Assembly: GCF_049720995.1 (NCBI RefSeq)
Contig: NZ_JBNASF010000009.1
Location: 1-55,365 of the forward strand
DNA length: 55,365 bases
Source of the DNA: Methanothermobacter sp049720995
GTDB lineage: Archaea > Methanobacteriota > Methanobacteria > Methanobacteriales > Methanothermobacteraceae
Direction: 5' to 3'
The notes beneath the pieces are model-generated. The model worked only from the letters and a program-made list of their open reading frames with translations, was not told where the DNA came from and did not search any database. Numbering within the stretch: position 1 is the first letter of the stretch; every line of letters starts with the position of its first letter. A program made the translations under genes and the position numbers. Below, piece by piece: positions 32,965 to 40,636 of the stretch.

Positions 32965-33503
32965 TGAGGCCCATCTGCATAACAGGCACCCCCGGTGTGG
33001 GTAAGAGCACCGTGGCCGGAATTCTCAGGGATTCTGGTTTCAGGACCCTTTCTGTGGGTGAACTTGCACTGGAGGCTGGATTCATCCTTGGAAGGAACCC
33101 TGACCGTGGTTACCTTGAGGTGGACATCAAATCCCTCTGCAGCCACGTTGAGGGCCTTGAGGGTGATGATACCATCCTTGAGGGTCACCTATCCCATCTC
33201 TGTAGCTGCTGCAGTATGGTGATAGTGCTGAGGCTCCACCCAAAAATCCTTGAGGGGCGCCTTAAGGCCAGGAATTACCCTGAAGAGAAGATCACTGAAA
33301 ACCTTGAGGCGGAGGCCCTGGACGTCTGCCTGGTGGAGGCGGTTGAGATCCATGGTGAGAGGGTCCATGAGGTTGATACAACCGGCAGATCAGCCAGTGA
33401 GGTTGCCGGTATCATCATGGATATTATAAACGGTGACAGGGTGTGCCCGCCGGGTGGGGTTGACTTCTCGGGATGGCTCCTGGGTGATGGAAAAGCTTTT
33501 TAA
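32964..33503 (+). CDS. AK6/Fap7-type adenylate kinase
   Basis: This 179-residue P-loop kinase has GTPGVGKST near residue 8, the LEGHLSH segment near 72 and RARNYPEEKITENLEAEALD, characteristic of the archaeal AK6 (Fap7/hCINAP) family, which acts in 40S/30S ribosome assembly as well as on AMP. The C-terminus (about 155-179) is an extra tail. ATG 32964 shares its A with the thi4 stop. Ribosome-related genes follow directly. Confidence 0.88.
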   Translation: MRPICITGTPGVGKSTVAGILRDSGFRTLSVGELALEAGFILGRNPDRGYLEVDIKSLCSHVEGLEGDDTILEGHLSHLCSCCSMVIVLRLHPKILEGRLKARNYPEEKITENLEAEALDVCLVEAVEIHGERVHEVDTTGRSASEVAGIIMDIINGDRVCPPGGVDFSGWLLGDGKAF

Positions 33504-33533
33504 ATATGGAAACACAAATCACTTATAATATTC
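33489..33533 (+). promoter_or_regulatory. Promoter region of the Rpp21-ribosomal-FtsY operon
   Basis: AAAAGCTTTTTAAATATGG overlaps the end of AK6, and CACTTATAATATTC follows at 33520-33533. Both are TATA-like and lie 75-120 bp before Rpp21. Confidence 0.45.
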
Positions 33534-33609
33534 TTCTTGTGCTTAAGTTACAACACCATCTTAATGTGCAAGATCAGGGATGTTCTATTCCGTTGTGAGA
33601 GGTTAAACC

Positions 33610-34041
33610 TTGAGGAGAGGAAAGAGACCCGGATGGATGCTGAAGATTGCCCGTGAGAGAATAGACATCCTCTTCAGACTGGCTGACCGTGAATTTGCAG
33701 CTAACCCGGGGAGATCGCACAGGTACACCGAACTTGCAAGAAACATATCCATGAAGTACCGTGTAAGGATTCCCAGAGAGTGGAGAAGGAGGTTCTGCAG
33801 GAGGTGTTACAGCTTCCTCAAACCAGGTTCAAACTGCACCGTCAGGATATCCGGTGGGAAGGTTAATTTTAGGTGTCATGAGTGCGGTCACATCATGAGA
33901 TTCCCCTACATCCGGGAAAAAAAGGAGAAAAGGAGAAGTAAAATTGAGTCTCACACCATCAAAAAAGGAACTGATGAGCAGGTCACTTTCAGCGCTCACA
34001 ATAAATGTGGGAAAGGCCGGAGTGACCGAAAATCTCATTGA
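33610..34041 (+). CDS. rnp4: RNase P protein subunit Rpp21
   Basis: This 143-residue RNase P subunit binds the specificity domain of the RNA together with Rpp29. The N-terminal helices (about 5-50) are followed by a zinc ribbon with CRRC near residue 61 and CHEC near 91. The last 40 residues form a basic, low-complexity tail encoded where the next gene overlaps by 98 bp. It starts at TTG behind GAGAGGTT. As elsewhere in archaea, it leads a translation operon. Confidence 0.9.
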   Translation: MRRGKRPGWMLKIARERIDILFRLADREFAANPGRSHRYTELARNISMKYRVRIPREWRRRFCRRCYSFLKPGSNCTVRISGGKVNFRCHECGHIMRFPYIREKKEKRRSKIESHTIKKGTDEQVTFSAHNKCGKGRSDRKSH

Positions 34042-34207
34042 AGAGGTCAGGAGGCAGTTGAAGGCAAATGAACTTATAAAGGTAAGAATTGCCAGGACAG
34101 TGGCCTCACAAAAAGAAAGCTATATTACCGAGATAGTTGAAAAAACAAATTCTAAGCTCATAGATTTAAGAGGAAATGTGGCAATAATTTTTAAAAAAAG
34201 ATCTTAG
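33944..34207 (+). CDS. CRM-domain (YhbY-like) RNA-binding protein
   Basis: This 87-residue single CRM domain starts LTPSKKELMSRSLSAL, has the NVGKAGVTENLIEEV loop (GKxG-type GxxG motif) and ends in a IDLRGNVAIIFK strand. In bacteria YhbY binds pre-50S particles. TTG 33944 lies about 8 nt after GGAG inside the Rpp21 gene, giving a 98-bp overlap in another frame. The domain begins at once, so the overlap is real rather than a start error. Confidence 0.9.
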   Translation: MSLTPSKKELMSRSLSALTINVGKAGVTENLIEEVRRQLKANELIKVRIARTVASQKESYITEIVEKTNSKLIDLRGNVAIIFKKRS

Positions 34208-34217
34208 GAGGATAAAT

Positions 34218-34655
34218 ATGACTACAGTTTATGATGTGCCAGCAGATCTGCTTATAAACAAGGTTGCCGAGGACCTTAAGAAGGATGGTAAGGTTAAATC
34301 CCCCGAGTGGGTTAACTTTGTCAAGACAGGTGTCCACAAGGAAAGAAGGCCCGAGAACCCTGACTGGTGGTATGTGAGGGCAGCTGCCCTTCTGAGGAGG
34401 GTCTACATCGATGGGCCTGTGGGTGTTAACAGCCTCAGAACCCACTACGGCGGTAAAAAGGATAGGGGTTCACGGCCAGAAAGGTTCAGAAGGGGAAGCG
34501 GTGCAATAATAAGGAGAGCCCTTCAGCAGCTTGAGGAATCAGGCCTCATAACAAAGGAGGATGGCGGGAGAGTCATAACACCTGAAGGCCGTTCATTCCT
34601 GGATAAGGCTGCTGCTGAAGTGAAAAAAGAAGTTGAAGGCCTTGATAATTACTGA
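34218..34655 (+). CDS. rps19e: Ribosomal protein S19e
   Basis: This 145-residue protein has the S19e winged-helix motifs TVYDVPADLLINKVAE, PDWWYVRAAALLRRVYIDG, LRTHYGGKKDRG and GAIIRRALQQLEESGL. It binds the head of the small subunit in archaea and eukaryotes. ATG 34218 has AGGAGG upstream. Confidence 0.97.
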   Translation: MTTVYDVPADLLINKVAEDLKKDGKVKSPEWVNFVKTGVHKERRPENPDWWYVRAAALLRRVYIDGPVGVNSLRTHYGGKKDRGSRPERFRRGSGAIIRRALQQLEESGLITKEDGGRVITPEGRSFLDKAAAEVKKEVEGLDNY

Positions 34656-34686
34656 AAAAAATGAAGGGGCCTGGGAGGTTTTCTAA

Positions 34687-35022
34687 TTGACAGACCTCGA
34701 AGAAATACGTCGCAAAAAGATGCTGGAACTTCAGCAGAGGGCGCAGCAGCAGGCAATGGAAACTGAAGCCCAGGAGCAGATGCGTCAGCAGCTTGAAGTT
34801 CAGAAGAAACAGATAATGATGCAGATACTCACCCCTGAAGCCCGCAGCCGTCTTGCGAATCTGAGGCTTACTAGGCCAGAATTCGTTGAGCAGATAGAAC
34901 TCCAGCTGATACAGCTGGCCCAGATGGGTCGTGTGAGGTCAAAGATAACAGATGAACAGCTCAAGGAGTTGCTCAAGAGAGTTTCTGGCAAAAAAAGGGA
35001 GATAAAGATCAGTAGAAAATGA
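34687..35022 (+). CDS. PDCD5-family DNA-binding protein
   Basis: This 111-residue protein has a long Gln/Glu/Arg-rich N-terminal helix and a three-helix core (ARSRLANLRLTRPEFVEQIE, then a helix ending LLKRVSGKKREIKISRK). It is the archaeal homologue of human PDCD5, a DNA- and chaperonin-linked protein. The M. thermautotrophicus member has a solved structure. It starts at TTG behind GGAGG. Its stop overlaps the next ATG (ATGA). Confidence 0.93.
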   Translation: MTDLEEIRRKKMLELQQRAQQQAMETEAQEQMRQQLEVQKKQIMMQILTPEARSRLANLRLTRPEFVEQIELQLIQLAQMGRVRSKITDEQLKELLKRVSGKKREIKISRK

Positions 35023-35621
35023 ATGCATGCGTACTCTACAGTGGCGGTAAGGACAGCTCACTGATGGCTGTGATGCTCCATAGGATGGGGATCCAGGCCG
35101 AACTTGTAACTGTGAACTTTGGTGTCTATGATTCCTGGAGGCCCGCATCCATGGCGGCAGATGCTCTGGGCTTTAAACACAGGGTCCTTGAACTCAGTGG
35201 GGATGTGCTCAGGGAGGCCACTGAACTGATAATAAATGATGGGTTCCCCAATAACGGTATAAGGTATATGCACAGAAGCGCCGTTGAGGCCGCTGCATGT
35301 GAGTACGATCTGGTTGCTGATGGAACGCGACGTGATGACAGGACCCCCAAGCTTACAAGAAATGAAATACAGAGCCTTGAAGACCGCAGGGATGTTGAAT
35401 ACGTGAACCTTGATGGTTTTGGTTACAGGACCATCAACAGATTCGCTTCAGAGTTATTCACGCTTAAAAGGGAGAAGAGTAATCCTGAAAACAGCTCCGA
35501 CTATGAGGTTGAGGTTCGCCTCCTCATGGAGAAGATGGGCTGCAGATCAGAGTCGTTCTTCCCCGTTCACTTCCAGACCAGGGTGACTGGCTGGAAAGAT
35601 TCACAGCAAGGAGGATGCTGA
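35019..35621 (+). CDS. PP-loop ATPase (ATP-pyrophosphatase superfamily)
   Basis: This 200-residue protein opens with VLYSGGKDSSL, the PP-loop that binds ATP for adenylation, and has ADGTRRDDRTPKL near residue 105. Related enzymes thiolate or ligate tRNA bases. The C-terminal half (RRDVEYVNLDGFGYRTINR) is specific to a small archaeal group. Lodged between PDCD5 and L39e, with direct overlaps on both sides, it probably acts on tRNA or rRNA, but its substrate is unknown. Confidence 0.82.
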   Translation: MNACVLYSGGKDSSLMAVMLHRMGIQAELVTVNFGVYDSWRPASMAADALGFKHRVLELSGDVLREATELIINDGFPNNGIRYMHRSAVEAAACEYDLVADGTRRDDRTPKLTRNEIQSLEDRRDVEYVNLDGFGYRTINRFASELFTLKREKSNPENSSDYEVEVRLLMEKMGCRSESFFPVHFQTRVTGWKDSQQGGC

Positions 35622-35777
35622 ATGAGTAGAAACAAACACGTTGCCAGGAAAATTAGAATGGCGAAGGCTAACAGACAGAACAGAAGGGTGCCCGCATGGG
35701 TGATGGTTAAAACCAATTACAGGGTCAGAAGCCATCCCAAGATGAGGCACTGGAGAAGGACCAAACTCAAGGTGTAG
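35622..35777 (+). CDS. rpl39e: Ribosomal protein L39e
   Basis: This 51-residue, very basic protein reads MSRNKHVARKIRMAKANRQN at its start and contains PAWVMVKTN and RSHPKMRHWRRTKL, the L39e pattern. It lines the peptide exit tunnel. Its ATG directly follows the stop of the PP-loop gene. It is too short for many gene finders. Confidence 0.97.
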   Translation: MSRNKHVARKIRMAKANRQNRRVPAWVMVKTNYRVRSHPKMRHWRRTKLKV

Positions 35778-35790
35778 GAGGGATCTTAAA

Positions 35791-36036
35791 ATGGAAAGAA
35801 TTTACGTTATACCCCTGAGAAAGGCGAAGGAAGTTCCAAGAACCATAAGAGCGCCGAAGGCTGTTAAGATTGTCAGGGAATTTCTCATGAAACACATGAA
35901 GACAGACACTGTTAAAATTGATGAATCCATCAACGAAAAAATCTGGGAAAGGGGTATCCAGAAGATTCCCCCCAGGATAAAGGTGAGAGCCGTCAAGGAT
36001 GAAGACGGTGTGGTGGAAGCCATTCTCGAAGAATAA
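35791..36036 (+). CDS. rpl31e: Ribosomal protein L31e
   Basis: This 81-residue protein carries the L31e core (RIYVIPLRKAKEVPRTIRAP, KIVREFLMKHMKTDTVKID, then EKIWERGIQKIPPRIKVRAV). It sits near the tunnel exit. It lies 13 bp after L39e with a GGAGGGATC ribosome site. Confidence 0.97.
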   Translation: MERIYVIPLRKAKEVPRTIRAPKAVKIVREFLMKHMKTDTVKIDESINEKIWERGIQKIPPRIKVRAVKDEDGVVEAILEE

Positions 36037-36051
36037 AAAAAATGGTGGAGT

Positions 36052-36720
36052 ATGATCAGAAGGATCAACCTCAGCGGAAACCCCAACCTTGGAGTCTACA
36101 TCTCTGTAACCGACAGCGTGGCCCTCATACCTGTGAATGCATCCCCCAAATTTGAGGATGCTCTGAGGGAGGCCCTTGAAGTTGAAGTCCTGAGGACATC
36201 CCTCAGTGGCAGCAGCCTCAACGGGGCGCTTTCAGCTGGGAATTCAAACGGTTTCGTGGTTTCAAACCAGACCATGGACCGTGAAGTTGAGGCGCTCATG
36301 GCTGCAGGTCTTGAGGTTACCCGCGTCCCCGACAGATTCACAGCAGTTGGTAACCTTGTTCTGGCCAATGATAATGGTGCTGTTGCAAGTCCACTGCTAT
36401 CAGAGGATGCCCTGAATGTTATAGGGGATGTTCTTGAGGTTGATGTTAAGGTATCCACGGTTGCAGGCCTCAGCATCATAGGATCCCTGGGGGCTGTGAC
36501 CAACCGCGGAGCACTCCTGCACCCACACACCTCAGAGGATGAGATGAGAGTTATTGAGGGGGCGCTGGGAGTCGAGGCGGATGTTGGCACCGTCAACCAT
36601 GGGGTGGCACTTGTAGGTGCCTGCTCAGCAGCCAACTCAAACGGTGTCCTTGTGGGTGAAGAAACCACGGGACCTGAACTTGCAAGAATAGAAGAAGCTT
36701 TAGGTTTTCTTGAGGGATGA
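36052..36720 (+). CDS. eif6: Translation initiation factor eIF6
   Basis: This 222-residue protein is a five-fold pseudo-symmetric propeller of about 44-residue repeats, each with a VGNLVLANDNGAV-like segment (also AALSAGNSNGFVV, SLGAVTNRGALLH and ACSAANSNGVLV). It binds the large subunit and blocks premature joining. ATG 36052 follows GGTGGAG. Confidence 0.97.
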   Translation: MIRRINLSGNPNLGVYISVTDSVALIPVNASPKFEDALREALEVEVLRTSLSGSSLNGALSAGNSNGFVVSNQTMDREVEALMAAGLEVTRVPDRFTAVGNLVLANDNGAVASPLLSEDALNVIGDVLEVDVKVSTVAGLSIIGSLGAVTNRGALLHPHTSEDEMRVIEGALGVEADVGTVNHGVALVGACSAANSNGVLVGEETTGPELARIEEALGFLEG

Positions 36721-36723
36721 AAA

Positions 36724-36954
36724 ATGAAAACGAAGATATTTAGGGTTAAAGGAAAGTTCCAGATGGGTGATAAACTTCAGCCATTCACAAAGGAACTCAA
36801 GGCAATAAGGGAAGAGGAGATCTACGAGAGACTCTACTCAGAATTCGGAAGTAAACACAGGGTTCCAAGAAGTAAGGTTATGATAGAGGAGATAGAGGAG
36901 ATATCACCCGAGGAGGTAGAGGACCCGGTGGTCAGGGCGCTGGTCCAGAGGTGA
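36724..36954 (+). CDS. rpl18a: Ribosomal protein L18a/LX (L20a)
   Basis: This 76-residue protein matches archaeal LX: IFRVKGKFQMGDKLQPFTKE, then LYSEFGSKHRVPRSKV. It lies three bases after eIF6 and four before prefoldin alpha, as in many euryarchaea. Confidence 0.95.
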   Translation: MKTKIFRVKGKFQMGDKLQPFTKELKAIREEEIYERLYSEFGSKHRVPRSKVMIEEIEEISPEEVEDPVVRALVQR

Positions 36955-36958
36955 TCCC

Positions 36959-37384
36959 ATGGAAGACCAGCAGAAACTTGAGGAGATAGTTAACCAGCTC
37001 AACATTTACCAGAACCAGGCGGAACTCATCCAGCAGCAGATGGAGGCTGTCCGGGCAACGATCAGTGAACTGGAGATACTGGAAAACACTCTGAAGGACA
37101 TTCAGGAAAAGGAGGGCTCTGAAACCCTCGTGCCTGTTGGTGCCGGTTCCTTCATAAAGGCGGAACTCAGGGAAACAAGCGAGGTCATAATGAGTGTCGG
37201 TGCTGGTGTTGCCATAAAGAAGAACTTTGAGGACGCAATGGAAACCATCGATTCCCAGAAGAAGGAACTTGAGGCAACACTACAGAGGATGGGTGAAAAC
37301 CTCCGCAAGATAACCGACATCATGCTCAAATTATCTCCTCAGGCAGAGGAACTCCTTAAAAGGGTACGGGGAAGTGAGGAGTAA
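36959..37384 (+). CDS. pfdA: Prefoldin alpha subunit
   Basis: This 141-residue protein has N- and C-terminal coiled-coil arms (residues 1-45 and 95-138) around a beta core (TLVPVGAGSFIKAEL and VIMSVGAGVAIKK). Two alpha and four beta subunits form the jellyfish-shaped chaperone that hands unfolded proteins to the thermosome. The M. thermautotrophicus complex is the structural model of the family. Confidence 0.96.
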   Translation: MEDQQKLEEIVNQLNIYQNQAELIQQQMEAVRATISELEILENTLKDIQEKEGSETLVPVGAGSFIKAELRETSEVIMSVGAGVAIKKNFEDAMETIDSQKKELEATLQRMGENLRKITDIMLKLSPQAEELLKRVRGSEE

Positions 37385-38464
37385 GTGTTTGAATCCCTGA
37401 AGAAAAAATTCACTGAAACAGTGGGGAAGATCACCGAGAAGGTATCCTCAGGGGCCGAAGCTCCATCTGAGGATGAGGAGGTTTCCCCTGAAGAGAGCGG
37501 CCCTGAGCCTGTGGCAGGAGATGAATCCCAGAAGACAGAATCTGAGACTCCCCTCCCAGAAGAGGATGATAAAACTGACGAACCGAGTGGTGAAGAGGGC
37601 TCAGGTTTCCTTTCATTTTTCAGAGAAAAGAAAATATCAGAGAAGGACGTTGAGGACGTCCTCTGGGAACTGGAAATGGCTCTCCTTGAAAGTGATGTGG
37701 CCCTTGAAGTGGCTGAAAGAATCGTCGAGGAACTCAAGGAGGAGCTGGTTGGTAAGAAGGTTAAGAGGAGCACTGAGATATCAGATTACACAAGGGAAGC
37801 CCTTAAAAAGGCCGTCATGGATGTTCTGAGTGTTGATGGCGTTAAAATCAGAGAACTTGTAGAAAAAAGGAAGCCCCTTGTTATAATGTTCGTTGGTATA
37901 AACGGTACAGGTAAGACAACCACAATCGCCAAGGTGGCCAGATACTTCATGAGGATGGGTCTTGAACCTGTTATGGCTGCAGCAGATACATTCCGTGCAG
38001 GTGCGATAGAGCAGATACATGAACACGCAGATAAACTTGGTGTTAAAATTATAAGCCACCGAAAGGGGGCTGATCCTGCTGCAGTGGCCTTCGATGCCGT
38101 ATCCCATGCAAAGGCTAAGGGTAAGGATGTTGTCCTCATAGACACGGCGGGAAGAATGCAGACAAACGTTAATCTCATGGATGAGATGGGCAAGATAAAG
38201 AGGGTTGTGAAGCCAGACCTCATAGTATTCGTTGGTGATGCCCTTACAGGTAACGATGCCATTGAACAGGCAACAAAATTTGATGAAGCCGTGGGAATAG
38301 ATGCTGTTATCCTCACCAAGGCCGATGCCGATGCCCGTGGAGGAGCAGCCCTATCCATAGGTTACATGATCCGTAAGCCCATAATATTCCTCGGTACGGG
38401 GCAGGGCTATGATGACATCATGGAATTCAGGCCCGAATGGATGGCAGATCAGCTGTTTACCTGA
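37385..38464 (+). CDS. ftsY: Signal recognition particle receptor FtsY
   Basis: This 359-residue SRP GTPase has an acidic N-terminal A domain (about 20-70, rich in Glu and Pro), a four-helix N domain (75-155), and a G domain with GINGTGKTTT near residue 170, DTAGR, TKADADARGGAAL and a GTGQGYDD C-terminal motif. It docks ribosome-SRP complexes at the membrane. GTG 37385 immediately follows the prefoldin stop, ending the operon begun by Rpp21. Confidence 0.97.
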   Translation: MFESLKKKFTETVGKITEKVSSGAEAPSEDEEVSPEESGPEPVAGDESQKTESETPLPEEDDKTDEPSGEEGSGFLSFFREKKISEKDVEDVLWELEMALLESDVALEVAERIVEELKEELVGKKVKRSTEISDYTREALKKAVMDVLSVDGVKIRELVEKRKPLVIMFVGINGTGKTTTIAKVARYFMRMGLEPVMAAADTFRAGAIEQIHEHADKLGVKIISHRKGADPAAVAFDAVSHAKAKGKDVVLIDTAGRMQTNVNLMDEMGKIKRVVKPDLIVFVGDALTGNDAIEQATKFDEAVGIDAVILTKADADARGGAALSIGYMIRKPIIFLGTGQGYDDIMEFRPEWMADQLFT

Positions 38465-38515
38465 TAAACCTTATTCTCAGTTTATTAGCAGTTATCCCCA
38501 CACATCATCCAAAAA

Positions 38516-38549
38516 TTTTTTATACAATGTGATCTATTTTTATACAATG
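38516..38549 (+). promoter_or_regulatory. Duplicated TATA element before the REC-GAF-PAS gene
   Basis: TTTTTATACAATG occurs at 38517-38529 and again at 38537-38549, 20 bp apart, in front of the start at 38583. Each copy could serve as a TATA box. Confidence 0.5.
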
Positions 38550-38582
38550 CCATCTCCATTTCACATTGATGAGGGATTCCAG

Positions 38583-39854
38583 ATGACTGCAAGGATACTG
38601 CTGGTTGAGGATGAGGCAATAACTGCAATGGACCTCCAGAGGAAACTTGAATTTCAGGGCTACGATGTGACTGGAATCGCGCACAGCGGGGAAGCTGCAG
38701 TTGAACTTGCAGAGAAACAGCGGCCGGACCTTATTATCATGGACATAATCCTGAAGGGTTCCATGAGTGGAGTTGAGGCTGCAGAGAGGATAAGAACCCT
38801 TGATATACCTGTCGTTTTTCTATCAGCACACTCTGAGGAATCCATGATGGGGAGTGCCCGGAGGGTTGAGCCATACGGTTACCTCATAAAGCCATTTGAT
38901 GAGAAGGAACTCTTTTTCACAATAGAACTGGCCATCCAGAGGCACAGAAGCGAAAGGAAGATAAGAAAACTCAACCGTTACCTCAGGATGCTCAGTGACT
39001 GCAACCAGGCCATAGTCAGAATCAAGGATACTGAAGAACTCTTAAGGGAAATATGCAGGATCATAGTTGATGTGGGCGGCTACAGAATGGCCTGGATAGG
39101 ATTTAAGGAGAATGATGAGTTCAGATCCGTCCGTCCGGTTGCAGAGTATGGGTTCCATGACGGATACCTTGAATCGATAAGGGTGAGCTGGGGTGAGGGC
39201 AGGTACAGCAAGGGACCCACCGGAAGGTCCATAAAGGAGGGAAAACCAGTGATTATAAGGGACACAGAGAATGATCCATCATTCACCCCATGGAGGGATG
39301 ATGCCATTGGCAGGGGATACATGTCTGTTATGGGACTCCCCATCAGGGTCAGGGACGAGAATATCGGGGCCCTCACCGTTTACTCCTCAGAGAAGGATGC
39401 ATTCGACCCTGAGGAGGTGAAACTCCTGGTTGAACTTGCAGGTGACATGTCATTCCGTCTTGAATCTGAAAGTGTCCTGGGTGAAATGGAGAAAAGGATA
39501 GGTGAACTTGAAAGAGGGGAGGAATTATTCAGGAAAATCTTTGAATCAACCCCCCTGGCCATACTCAACTTCATGGTTGGAGATGGTATCCGGCTTGCTG
39601 AACTCAATAGAGCAGCCTCACTCTTAACCGGCCTGGAATCCGCAGGTGGTGAGCCCATTGAAGATGTGCTCAGCGGGCTTCATGAGGATGATTTAAATGA
39701 GATAATCAGGGCCGCTGAGAGGGGTGAGGATTCCAGATGGGAACGTCTCCAGTACCGTACAGGGGATTCTGTGAATTTTCTGGAATTGAGAACCGTTAAA
39801 ACCTCCAGGGACACTTTAACAGTATTTTTAATTGATCTACCCTCTGAGAATTAA
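38583..39854 (+). CDS. Response regulator with REC, GAF and PAS domains
   Basis: This 423-residue soluble protein has a receiver domain (residues 1-118) with acidic pair ED, phospho-acceptor Asp in LIIMDIILKG near 53 and Lys in YLIKPFDEKE. A GAF domain follows (about 140-290), then a PAS-like domain (about 310-420). No histidine kinase or DNA-binding domain is present, so its output is unclear; Methanothermobacter has many such proteins. I use ATG 38583 because REC homology starts there and GAGGGATT is upstream; an earlier ATG at 38548 is possible. Confidence 0.9.
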   Translation: MTARILLVEDEAITAMDLQRKLEFQGYDVTGIAHSGEAAVELAEKQRPDLIIMDIILKGSMSGVEAAERIRTLDIPVVFLSAHSEESMMGSARRVEPYGYLIKPFDEKELFFTIELAIQRHRSERKIRKLNRYLRMLSDCNQAIVRIKDTEELLREICRIIVDVGGYRMAWIGFKENDEFRSVRPVAEYGFHDGYLESIRVSWGEGRYSKGPTGRSIKEGKPVIIRDTENDPSFTPWRDDAIGRGYMSVMGLPIRVRDENIGALTVYSSEKDAFDPEEVKLLVELAGDMSFRLESESVLGEMEKRIGELERGEELFRKIFESTPLAILNFMVGDGIRLAELNRAASLLTGLESAGGEPIEDVLSGLHEDDLNEIIRAAERGEDSRWERLQYRTGDSVNFLELRTVKTSRDTLTVFLIDLPSEN

Positions 39855-39905
39855 AACCTGAAAATTCCTTGATAGACCACGCTCCTGAAATTAAAAAATC
39901 TGAAA

Positions 39906-40091
39906 TCACTCCCTGTCACAGAGGAGTATCCCCCCAACACCAACATCCTCAGGTGGGACCTCCCTTATGAGTACCGTTATGGTTGACTCTGGAAGACCCA
40001 TCACCTCACTTGAGACCTCTGTTATGCGTTTTACAAGTTCCCTCTTCTTTTCCCTTGTCAGCTTGTTGCAGCTTATCTGAATAACAGGCAT
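39906..40091 (-). CDS. 4-oxalocrotonate tautomerase family protein
   Basis: This 61-residue protein begins Met-Pro, so processing exposes the catalytic Pro1. It follows the family pattern (VIQISCNKLTREKKRELVKR, then ITVLIREVPPEDVGVGG). Its natural substrate in a methanogen is unknown. It stands alone on the minus strand and is divergent from the dUTPase-like gene. Confidence 0.88.
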   Translation of the reverse strand: MPVIQISCNKLTREKKRELVKRITEVSSEVMGLPESTITVLIREVPPEDVGVGGILLCDRE

Positions 40092-40137
40092 GGTACCACC
40101 AGATATAACTATGGAGTCACATAAGTCTTAAACTGAA

Positions 40138-40151
40138 CGGTTTTATATCGG
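40138..40151 (+). promoter_or_regulatory. Promoter of the dUTPase/dCTP deaminase-like gene
   Basis: CGGTTTTATATCGG is a TATA-like element about 35 bp before the ATG at 40179 and its AGAGAGG ribosome site. Confidence 0.5.
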
Positions 40152-40178
40152 CAGTATCAAAACAGAGAGGAATCAGAT

Positions 40179-40631
40179 ATGATGGGAGAAAAGGAGTTAA
40201 TAAGGCTTTTTCCGGATTTTAAGGAACTTGTGCAACCTGCGGGAATTGACCTCCGTGTTGATGAGGTTTACCGGCAGGCAGGTCCAGGTTCACTGATTGA
40301 CGATGAAAAGGATCTGCCGCCCCTTGAAAGGCTGGATCCACCGGTATACACACTTGAACCCGGAAAATCCTATCTTGTGAGTACTGACAGAAGGATAGAG
40401 ATACCAGAGGGTTATGCCATGCTTTACCTTCCAAGGTCGACTCTACTGAGATCCTTTGTGTCGGTCCACACTGCGGTTGGAGACCCCGGATTCAGGGGAA
40501 GGCTCCAGTTCCTTGTCCAGAACTGTGGTGAATATGATTACAGGATCAAAAGGGGTGAAAGGATAGCACAGGGAGTTGTATTCCCTGTTAAGGGTTCTGG
40601 GAGGTACAGTGGGAGCTACCAGGAGGAGTGA
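40179..40631 (+). CDS. dUTPase/dCTP-deaminase family protein
   Basis: This 150-residue protein has the shared trimer-family motifs: IDLRVDEVY near residue 20, LPRSTLLRSFVSV near 88, AVGDPGFRGRLQF near 102 and KRGERIAQGVVF near 130. The C-terminal loop is GSGRYSGSYQ. The family removes dUTP or deaminates dCTP to protect DNA from uracil. The glutamate of the dCTP-deaminase motif (usually in GExV) is not obvious, which favours plain dUTPase. The two functions can be fused in methanogens. Confidence 0.82.
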   Translation: MMGEKELIRLFPDFKELVQPAGIDLRVDEVYRQAGPGSLIDDEKDLPPLERLDPPVYTLEPGKSYLVSTDRRIEIPEGYAMLYLPRSTLLRSFVSVHTAVGDPGFRGRLQFLVQNCGEYDYRIKRGERIAQGVVFPVKGSGRYSGSYQEE

Positions 40632-40636
40632 GTGAA

